64,000 nt of DNA from Spinellus fusiger (lineage: Eukaryota; Mucoromycota; Mucoromycetes; Mucorales; Phycomycetaceae). The notes below the pieces were generated by a model. It did not search any database, was not told where the DNA came from, and saw only the letters and a program-made list of their open reading frames with translations. Both the position numbers and the translations under genes were made by a program. Shown in pieces: positions 36,988-47,006 of the stretch (positions are counted from its first letter, which is position 1; every line of letters begins with the position of its first letter). The stretch is taken from NCBI GenBank assembly GCA_025094145.1, contig JALLLS010000001.1:992001-1056000 (forward strand). Reading direction: 5' to 3'.

Positions 36988-38913
36988 CTACTTTTGTGTA
37001 TTTGGCTTTTCATCATGGTAGACAACAATGTCTTTGAGTTCTTCAGTATGTACGCTTCCACTAAATTGCGTGTTGTGAGAATCTTCATGATAGACAGAGG
37101 TTTCTTCAGACAAAAGAGCATCATTCCGACGCTTCATTTCTTCTTCTCTCCAATCCTCACCACGGAAAGACCCTTCTATGCGAGACATAACACAGCAACC
37201 AAGACAGTTACCCAAAACATTGATAGAGGTGCGACCCATATCCATAATAGCATCCACACCCATTATCATTGGGATGGCTTCTATAGGTAGATTGTATTAT
37301 GAAAGTAATATTATATATAATGATGTGAGTTATTTATATTACACATTATCATTTTCTCCTAGTTACCTGAGATAAGGTCGCTGCTAGAACAATAAGAGAG
37401 GCACGCGGTATAGCAGCAACACCCTTGGAAGATAATATCAAAGTGCCCATGATACTAAGTTGAGTGGCAATAGATAAATTTAAATTTCCGGCTTGTGCTG
37501 CGAAAACACTTGCAAGAGCAAGATAAAGTGTACTGCCATCCAAATTGAAGGAATAACCACTAAAGAAACCAAATCAGTACTGTTTTTTTCTATGCTAGTA
37601 GAATATATCCTATTTACCATGGAATCACAAAAGCAACCAAAGAGTTAGGACAACCAAATTCAGACATACGCTCCATGGCCTTGGGAAGAGCAGATTCGCT
37701 GGAGGCAGAACTGAAAGCAATAAGCCATGGCTGTCCAATAGCTTTGAAAAACCCAAGAATAGGAATTTTGGCCATTAGCATAATAGGAATAAGTATGAAA
37801 ATTACGAAAATGGCAAGGGCAGCATAAAGAGAACCAATAAGTCTTCCGAGATTTTTCAATACATCTATGCCACTGGTACCCACAGTAGCAGCAAGACCAG
37901 CACCAATGCCTAAAGAGTAGAGTAATTCATATATTTTCTTGTTGTTATCTTATCTATTCACTTACCAATAGGTGCATCTATTATATTAACATATATATTT
38001 AAGTGTTTATTATTATTAATGAGAATGAGAATAATGATAGAATTATTACTTACAGTTCATCACTAAGCCAACAAATTTGAACATAACCTATTTTATATCA
38101 AGAAATAAATGTTAAATGAGCCACATAATTTAAAGAGGTTTATGTACCATTGACAATGCATGATTGATCTGAAGCATTGTTCTTTTAGTTTCTTTATCAG
38201 CAAGTATCATTGCGCAAGAGAACATGGCAGCACAGAAAACAATGGCAAGGATTTGGTTATTGTAGGCAGCCATAAAGAAGTTCTTGGGTACAATCATGTT
38301 TAATTCAGTCTCCCATGAAATCCCACTTTCTTTTTCAGCAAAAGCATCACCAATACTAGCATCGCCCACAAGAATAACACCATTTCCGGGCTTCAATAAA
38401 TTAGCCATAACCAGACCCACAGCCAGAGCAAAGGTAGTAACCACTTCAAAGTACTATACATATTAGCAAATTTATAAATATGAATGTACTTACAATAATT
38501 GTCTTCACCGCTAATCTCCCGACTTTTCCAACATCATCACCATGACCAGCAATACCAACGACAAGAGTAGAAAAGATAAGAGGAGTCTCAATTGTAGTAA
38601 TCATGTTAAGAAATGCATTTCCTAATGGCTTCAATTGAACAGCAGCATCAGGTGCAAAATGGCCTAGTAAGACACCAATGATCATGGAAAATACAATCCA
38701 GAAAGTAAGATTTGTATATCTTGAAAAGAACCTCCATGTTTGAATAAAAGGTGTCCATATGAGTTTGTTGAGTACATAAGAGATACTATTGCCAATCTTG
38801 GTGGCGAATTTCGGATACTCTTTATTTTCCTTTGGAGTGTCAAGAGGTATATCCAGTCCTTGTGTCCATGCCCTGAGTTTGGGATTGTTCTTTAACCACG
38901 CCTTAATGTTCAT
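36988..38913 (-). CDS. Dicarboxylate/amino-acid:cation symporter (SDF family)
   Basis: Exons on the minus strand: 38913-38494, 38453-38148, 38087-38054, a 12-nt exon 37977-37966, 37909-37618, 37559-37367, and the last to 36988. With the last exon starting at 37296 the protein is 521 residues. It belongs to the GltP/SLC1 fold: eight membrane helices and two re-entrant hairpins moving dicarboxylates or acidic amino acids with H+ or Na+. Motifs seen: YAPIGIGAGLA, ASSESALPKAMERM (hairpin 1), CGYSFNLDGSTLYLALA (helix 7) and GVDAIMDMGRTSINVLGN (helix 8). The N-terminal ~70 residues and the acidic C-terminus are cytosolic extensions. Oddity: the canonical TAG acceptor of the last intron breaks the frame, whereas a junction after AA at 37297 restores YNLPIEAIPM. 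Substrate cannot be read from the sequence. Confidence 0.88.
37966..37977 (-). other. 12-nt micro-exon of the symporter
   Basis: Flanked by TAATAG on its 5' side and GTAAGTG on its 3' side, this exon supplies the codons for Y-A-P-I plus one base of Gly. Skipping it would remove four residues in frame from the conserved APIG turn. Both splice signals are canonical. Confidence 0.8.
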
Positions 38914-39323
38914 TAGAGAGTAAGGAAAATAGAATGGTATAATGGCAGAGTATTTATATATTTTCTTCGTGAATCAATTTTATGGTTTTCTTATCTAATT
39001 CCCAGGATTTCTACAAATGTGTAGCCAGGTTTATGCCTGTACACCGGTGATTCTATTCTTAATTCTTGCAAGTTTGTCCTACCTGATTACCAATGCAAAA
39101 AGAAGATGCCTATATGACCTTGTGAGTATAGGATCAAAATAAGAATACAATAGGAATACAATCTAATATGGTAAATAACAAAAATAGAAATATGTTGAGT
39201 CGGATCAAGTCTATTCTTTAGATAGAGAGAGAGAGCCAATCACTTATTATTTGAGTGTTCAATACTGTACAACCTAATAGAGTATCACATTTCGGAACCA
39301 TCATAGATAGAGTACTTTGCTGT
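38914..39323. other. Symporter promoter region
   Basis: AT-rich upstream flank of the symporter gene up to the probable target site of the retroelement. No gene is seen. Confidence 0.4.
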
Positions 39324-40877
39324 ATATGTCGATCTACGACGGCTCTTTCGTGTAATCAATATTGCCCCAAAAGAGTAAAAATATAAATCGCAAAACTCAA
39401 CATAAGTAACATTTATCCATCAGTAACAATCCCTATCCACTCATATAGTACACAGTACACATTGGATATACCAACTACGGATCCTGTTCAACCACCAACC
39501 ATCAAACAACCTCCTGTACCAGCACCTGTCTGACCCTTTGTGTCTGAGGCCACCACTGCTACCACCATTCCTAACTCAGACAATAGAAAACCCAGACTAC
39601 TTATCAAGCGCACTCGTGAAAATACTTACGAGTATCAAATGACTGAGGTAGAAAAGCCTAATACCTTCACCCAACAGATGATGGCATTTCTGTCAGATAT
39701 TCAGAGACAAATAGGAGCAATTGGAATCCACATGCAGGAATTGGAAGCACAAGTCAAGGTCAAAGATGACCTTATTACATCTCTCCAGGCTCAGATCAAT
39801 GCCAAGAGTGCAGAAAATGCACCCAAATCACCTCCCGCCCCTACTCCCACACTCATCCCCACAGTGAAATCCACAGCTGCCATAGAAAAGGATACTGCCA
39901 ATTATGCCAACATGGCTAAAAAGAACGCCTCCCCACCAAAGAAGACAGCAAAGGCCAGAGCAGTGCTTAGAGCATAAACAGTTCGGGCCTTACAAGAGCC
40001 GAATGGGCTCTCAGTATACGACTTTGTATACTTGCCCTGTCGCCGCTACCTCAAGTACGGCCAGATCCGCAAGATGTTGGGATCACTGAAGATCCAACAG
40101 TCACGGATCATAGAAATCCACTTCCCAGCAAGGGATACAATTGCACTGCTTGTACATGGTGGCTTCAAGCAAGAACTCGAGGAGAAACTCGAGAAATCAA
40201 AAGTCAAGCTATAGGCAAGCTTTGATCCAGTAGTTGCAACGGTGATTGCAGACCCTAAGCTCCAGCAGGAGTCATATAGCACCAAGGCTGTAATGGCCCA
40301 AAAACTCTTTGAGCAAAGAGTGTCCAACACCTGTCTGAGTGCCCCCACTCATTTAGGATACAGCATTGATCGCCACTTTGGCTCAAGCATTGCCACACCC
40401 CGTCTATCCACCATTGCCTTTGAGAAGCTCCTGGTAAACCTCAAGGCCAAGGCCACAGTCACCAGCCCTCCCTCCACCCTTGAAAAAGAAGCCCTCCAGG
40501 CATTTGGGTCTGACTCAGCCATGGAAGGAGTTGAGGGAGACAATCAACACACCCAACAAGACTTGTAAATAGACCAATCTTTGGTCTATTGAGAAGCTTG
40601 TGAGATCAGGCCCAAACTAATGTCTATGTCTGCATTGTTGTCTTCTCTTATTTCTCTTATTTTTCTTCATTCTTTCCCTCATTTCGAGGTTTTATATACT
40701 CTTATCTTTCTGTTTCTTTTTTCCTTGCATTTATTTTTTCCACTTTTGTATTTGAAGTGTTTATATGTATATCTTAATTGTTCAAGAGTTCTCATAGGGT
40801 GGCTAACATGCCCAATGCGCGAATAGCAACCAACACCCAAAAAATAAAAAACACTTTGAACTCTATACGTCGATCTA
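39324..40877 (+). mobile_element. Non-autonomous non-LTR retroelement with broken ORF1
   Basis: A single frame from about 39540 to 40568 encodes an ORF1/Gag-like protein: N-terminal T/S-rich part, a coiled-coil (MQELEAQVKVKDDLITSLQA), a P/A/K-rich linker and a conserved block around YVYLPCRRYLKYGQIRKMLG. The frame is interrupted by TAA at 39975 and TAG near 40213. No ORF2 follows; the sequence passes straight into a 3' tail (40569-40864) that matches the tail at 30.06-30.24 kb and ends in an A-rich stretch. ATATGTCGATCTA (39324-39336) and ATACGTCGATCTA (40865-40877) look like a target-site duplication with one mismatch. Confidence 0.75.
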
Positions 40878-40945
40878 GTGTTCTTTGGTAGTCATGGCCT
40901 CAAAAAAAACCCCCCCAAATTCAAAGCCTATTTCTTTTATCAAAA

Positions 40946-43900
40946 TTAAGCCAAATCTATCGCCTGGAGTTTAATGATATTTGAAATCTCACGACGGCCA
41001 TTAATCCATGTCTTGAAGGTAGTCATCTTGCGAGGTGTTTTATCAGAAGTAGTATCTTCTTTATCTGATTCAGTTTCCTCATCACAAATATCCATTTCTT
41101 CCAGAAGATAGTTGGCAAATACAACAAGATAGAAATAGCGCACCAAGTAATTAACAGCCACTTCATTAGTAGCTGACCACTTCTTTGATTTGCGATCCTC
41201 AATAGCCTCCAGTCTAAGCTTGTAATCATAGATTGCTCTACGCAGATTCTGCATATGATCACACATGTTAATGGCTTGATCCGTAAGTCGCTTGGCTAGT
41301 TTGCCAAAGGTCAGGACGCTCACAAGCTGAAGAATCACTTTGTATTCTCCATCTAGGTAACGCTCTCTTTCTTGATGAGCTTCATCCATCTCTTTGTTAT
41401 TCAGTCCAAGAGTAGACATGGGAGTGGCCTCTGAAGAAGCATCAATGATAAATGAACTGTTCATATCTACTAAAGAATCGTTTTTGAGGACCATGGACAT
41501 AAGGCAAGCTGTCACCATGCCAGTGGTGGTTCTTCCTCGTCTAAAACAATAAGTTATTTCTCAGGGTATAGGTGATACACTTACCCCATTTGACAGTTAA
41601 ACAGTACGTCAACTTCTTCCTTTGCACCCAGTACTCGTTGAACAAGCTCATCAAACACATCAGGAATGGGGGCTTGTTCATCCGTACTACATCCAATGTT
41701 AGTATGTACAAATAGAAAATAAAGAAACAAACATTGGTATTCTTAGGTAGTCTACTTGGTAACCCTCATCAATGATAGACTGGAATGCCTGTGCAGGTGT
41801 TTCAACAAATTCTGTGGGCACAGTTTCCCATAGTGGCTAATAAAGAATAAATTCATGTTCCTACCCATGAGATGTATAGCTTACCACCAGTGTAAATCCA
41901 CCCTTTTCTGTCACCTCTTCATCATGTAAGAGAAGATGGCCATTGTACTCTTTTAACTCCTCCAGGACATCAAGTCTCATTCTGTCTTCCATATACTCCA
42001 CTCTGTCTCTAGCAATACCAGTTGTTTCGAGATTCTTAAGTGGATCCTGGAAGAGACGCAATACATAAGGCTGCTTATTAACATAAAGCACTGGTTCCTC
42101 GCGTAAACATGTCCATAGTACTCTTCTTTTTCCATTGGGACCCGCATTCATTGATTTGAGAACTGCCTTGATAGCATCTTTAGAGGGCATAGCGCATCCA
42201 CTAATAAAAGGTGGAGAGGGAAAGTCTTCCTTATTACGACTCATATCTGCTGCTAAACCACCAGCAGTGGCAGCCATACCACCATATTTGACTGCACTCT
42301 TCACCTGGTTGACCTCTACACGTCTGAAATTGTAGGCTCCATCAATCTTTTCTCTCAAGTTCATTTTCTGACATCCAGGGAATGCGTCGTGCTTTAGGAT
42401 GGTTTGTTGGGCAAGTACCTGTCCATGACGTGCACTCACTACTTTCATCACCTCACTAGAGAAAGCAATACCATCACCTAGGGATTTCTCGACAGGCACT
42501 AGTAAGGCAAGATCATTTCTATGTAATTCATGCTGAATAGTTTTTAATTCTTCATGACGCTTGATCCAATGCTCAAAGGATTCTGTTGTGTCCATAACAT
42601 CAGGGGAGATATCATCAAGGTAGGCTTGGAAGCATATCAACAAAAAGTATCGCTCAAGGGCTAATATGCCACGTTTTACGATTCTCTTGCACTTTTCTTG
42701 GTCCTTTTCATTTTCTGCTTGGATATGAGTAGTTTCAATGATATCTCTTAGGTTAAGATAGACACCACACTTGTCAATAGCATCATCCACAATACTCTTG
42801 ATTTCTAATCCATTCTTAATAACACGTAAAAGACTGTTGATGATTTGGTAATTAAGATACTTGGATTCTACTTTGAGGGGTATATATTCCTTCAAAGAGG
42901 CTTGACCCAACCAGCGTGTTAAAAGAGCAGCAATGACAGTACCTAGAATAAAAGCAAGGGGATGAATATATACTCGTAGGATTTATATAGCTTACCAATA
43001 GTAGATCTTCCTAGTCCTATTTGGCAATTCCTAGTATTTCAGATGAGTCTATTGTAATTTTCTTAATGATCTTACATGATCAAAGCAGTGGTGGATGAAT
43101 CTACACTTGCTACCAAGTTGCGTAATTCATCAAAATCATTGATATCAGGAGAGTTTTCAGCTGTAATAGGGACACGATGATAGTCCAGTACAGAAACTCC
43201 AATGTCCATGGTCTCCTCTTCTCCTAATTCTTGGCAGACTTCATAGGCAACAGACTCCATGACTTCTCTTACTGTCATTACATCCTCCACATTGACTTCT
43301 TCCCATGCAGGTTGTACATCTCCTTCTTTGTCTTCACCATGCAACAGTATTCTACCGTCATAACTCACTACTTCTCTAAGCACATCCTCCTTGAGACGTT
43401 CTTCCAATTGCTCCAAACGAGATCCCGTAATTCCCTTGTAGGCACGAATATTGCGAAGAGTAAAGTAGCGATCACGAAGAACATAGGGAATGCCATTAAT
43501 ATAGATAATAGGCTCTTCACGCAAATTGACCCAGAGAATCTTCCTATTCCGAGGCAGATCCGTCAACAGCTTCTTCACCACTTTGCGTAGTCCTTCTACA
43601 GTAGGTTGGGCTACACCATAGACATGTGTGTCTCGAATGTGTCTAAAGTTTGAAGCACCATCAATACAGAAAGTATGGTGTTTTTGGGAATAACTATAAA
43701 TATCGAGCCTTGACTCTTCCATCAAAGACAGAGCAGTGGGAGCTGGTGAGAAGTTGGGTGTATGAACACGGGAGAGTGCGTCTTCATCCTCATCATCATC
43801 CAAGTAACTGTGACGCCAAAAGTCCACCTTGAGAATCGTCTGGGAGGTGAATACAACACCTGAACGTGCCTTAAGAATAAACTCTTCCATTTCACCAGCA

Positions 43901-46337
43901 ATAGTGCCTGATTGGGCACCAGCACCCATCATCTCAAACATGCCCTGACCAAACCCAAAGGCCCCGTGACGACGCAAGAGAGATCCACCTTTGTTGTTTT
44001 CGTTTAGGTTTCGAAGATCATCAACAGGGCGGAAGAGATAGAAACGGGGGCCTTTGCGTCGCATGTGTTGAATCATGGACCATATTTCTGATCTTGCCTT
44101 GACCCATGAAGAGAACCGTGTTTCAAAGCGAGTGTCGGGGGATTCATTAATATAAGCAGTGAAGCACAGTAAAAAGGAGTATCTCTGAAGGCCCACCAAT
44201 GCCTTTGACAGGTAAACATGTCGGTTGTCGTCTTTGGAAGATGTCTGTGTTGTTTGTCGAATTCTGTTTGTAAGAATATCCTCACGAAGATTGATTACAG
44301 CATCAGCTATATTTCTTAGTTAGTCTTTTTGTCTTTGAAGCGTGGCCTTACATCGATCAATGACTTCATCTAGCATGCGTTTGCTATACACTCCACTATC
44401 AAGAACAGAGGCAACAGAGAGAACAGATTGGTAGTTACCAAGAATAGCCTCTTTCAGATTCTCAACATAGCTGCCTCTTTCCAATGTCCACTCAATAGCC
44501 GACCGAGGAGACATCTTGGAATCCAGGCCTATCCCGATGAGTGTTCTGTGCAAACCATTCCAACGTACCTTTCTCCAGCACATAGATGACACGAAGAAGT
44601 GCCTTGTTCTGTGTACTGACACTGTCTGCTTCTTCTAATCCTCTGACAATTTCAGAAAACACAGGAGCACCTTCCTGTGAATCACCAACAGACAGTGGGG
44701 TATAGGTGTAGCCTGGAATAGGAAATGGGTCTGGTTCTCCACGTTCAATCATCTGTGTTCGCCGAATGATCTGTGCAATGATAATACCGACAGTAGCTAC
44801 AGAGGGTGGTGAGTGTACTGTATAGGAAGAGGCAACTCACTTCTTACTGCACCCATGCCACAGTTGAAAATTAAAGGATCTGTAGGCTCGAGCGTCTTAA
44901 TGACACGCACATACTCATCAAAGTAGTTGTCTTCTGGTGATTGTTCTGGACAGATAGGAATTCTGAAGTATTTCAATCTGTAACCATCCCCCTGAAAGGC
45001 CTCAAACACTAGACAGTGGTAAGCACATAATTACAATAAGAGCCTACGAATTACCTTCACGCGGTGTCTGCACTTTATCAGCAGCAATAAAACAAGGTAC
45101 TATCGAGCCATCCGCTAATACACTTTATGAGGAGCGTTTCTTTATGATGATGCCCACTTACCTAATTCTTGGTGTACCAACAGTAATCCACCCATGGTTC
45201 TGCTTTCCTTGAGTACATCTGCCTTTAGACGCTCTTCTACTTTCTCCAGACGAGCAGCATTAATGCCCAGAAAGGTGCTCATGTTTTGCATTGGATTGGC
45301 ATAGTCTCTTAATACATAAGGATAGCCATTCAGGTACACTGTTGTTGATTCAATAGAAGAAGAAAGGATGCCATTAGTCTCCTTGTCTTGCTATTATTAT
45401 TATTATTATTATCCTAGTATGTCTTTACCCAGCGGTTCTTCGCGTGTTAAAAACCTATTCCCAAGAGTGAGTACATCTTCATGTCTCGTACTACTTACCA
45501 TGTGCATGCCTGTACATTGTGACTTTTGGGATGACAGTTTAATAAAGCCAGAATACTGGATAAACCAATCACCTAAGTCCGATGAGTTTAGCATAATACG
45601 TCTCTCCTCTGCTTTTGAAAAAGAGGGCAGCCCATACAACAATTCTGCCTGTGTTGACTTGTCTGCGTATTGAATCTCTCTTCACTCATCTCTCCTCCCT
45701 CTTCCCTCTCCACTCTTCTCTCTTCACTAGTCTCTCACCGTTGGCTGTGCTACTCCATAAACATTGAGTTCTGCTACTCTAAAGTTGGGTGCACCCTGAA
45801 GATGAAAATCTAATTTGGTATTTGTACCTATGCAAAAGTGTTAGTTTATATCTATATTTATATAGCCATGTCACTAGAGTCTTTCTTTACCACTGGAGAA
45901 GTGATCCATTTTTAGAATAGAATTGCGTGTCAATACACTGCCAGTACGTGTATGAACGAGATTCTTCACTTGTTTGAGAAGGTTTCTGGGATCCTGTTCA
46001 GGCAGAAGAGTGCTGTTCACAGAAAGACCAATTGTCAGTCGTGGTGAGGGATCTTCTGCAGGAAAGGACTGTGAGGGACGCCGAGATCCGCTGCCATCAT
46101 TCTTGTCCCTGAATAGTCCAGTAAGCCACCTCCATCCCGCTACTTAATTACTTACAGTCGTTGAGGTACAAATGCCCTGATGCGTGTTGTATCGGAAGTA
46201 TCTCCCAGACGTCTCTGTACGAGTCGTGGTGAGTTACTGTGGGTGCTTCGGTTGTAAAGCCAGTTGGATTGGCCTGAACTAGGAGAAGATCCGGGAGAGA
46301 AGGTCATTCCACTCTGTTCTTTTGGTGGGGTTGCCAT
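40946..46337 (-). CDS. PALD1: Paladin-like protein with three PTP-like phytase domains
   Basis: A multi-exon minus-strand gene of roughly 1,300 residues starting at ATG 46337 (MATPPKEQ). The core is three repeats of the PTP-like phytase (inositol hexakisphosphate phosphatase) fold, each with a GxxNFR...VYGVAQPT segment, a REEP(I/V)xY(I/V)N...PYVLR segment, and a CX5R loop. The three loops read CGMGAVRTT (about 44.86 kb, completed across an intron), CQIGLGRST (about 43.0 kb, in a short exon) and CQMGRGRTT (about 41.5 kb). All keep the nucleophile Cys and the Arg. Paladin family members act on phosphoinositides or inositol phosphates in the cytosol; activity of each domain here is inferred. One part of domain 1 (45.35-45.67 kb) could not be fitted to the family cleanly, so that exon structure is uncertain. 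It is divergent from the kinase gene. Confidence 0.85.
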
Positions 46338-47006
46338 TTGGAAAATGAAAAGAAGAAAAGAAAAAGGAAAAAAGAGTGAAGAAAGAAGAGCAGAAAGGTT
46401 AAAAAGAAAGAAAAGATTGGTTTTATATGCAGGAAGATATAGGGAAATAAGGCAGGTTGAATGACGTAACAGTACTTCTTGACGCATGACCCTCCAAGAT
46501 AAGTCCAAGGAAGAAGCGGCCAGACAGGTCAGGCATGATTTGTTAGACAAATGCAGGCAGACAGGCAGGTAAACAGGCAGGCAAGAAGGCAGGCAGGCAG
46601 ACAGGCAAAGATAGTTGAATCCAGCAGTAGAAGATATCAAATATAGACTGCCTATTATGGAGATGTTAAAGAATAGAGGTATAATTATACTATTGAATCT
46701 CAGATGCCCATGGTAGTATCCAGGCTCAAATAGGCCACTTTCTGCCTGTGCTTATTTTACCCCTCCCCCCTCCCCTTCCTTAACAAGCATGCCTTATTTC
46801 TCTTTCTTTAGAGGCGTGTCACTGAGCTCTCTTTCTCTCTGTCTGTCTCTGTGTTCTGTGGACATATTGAATCTCAGACATGTCACAGTTTCAAGACCGC
46901 TCTTAGTGCAGATAGCCATTCTTGCCGCCCCTCTTTCTCTTTTTACACTGCTGTGGGTGTGAGGGTGGATGTCTCTTTTCTCTGTAGCTCTATCAGTTCA
47001 ACTTGT
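46338..47006. promoter_or_regulatory. Shared divergent promoter, paladin / GCK kinase
   Basis: The 669-bp gap separates two divergent start codons. It holds a CAGG/CAGA-type tandem repeat (about 46555-46615), a run of C/T (CCCCTCCCCCCTCCCC near 46763) and C/T-rich DNA (TCTCTTTCTCTCTGTCTG) just before the kinase start, typical of fungal transcription initiation regions. Confidence 0.5.

Noticed and set aside
37349..37367. Read-through of the symporter exon into VTRRK and stop as the real C-terminus
   Set aside because: It would delete helix 8 with the GVDAIMDMGRT motif, which is present and intact downstream.
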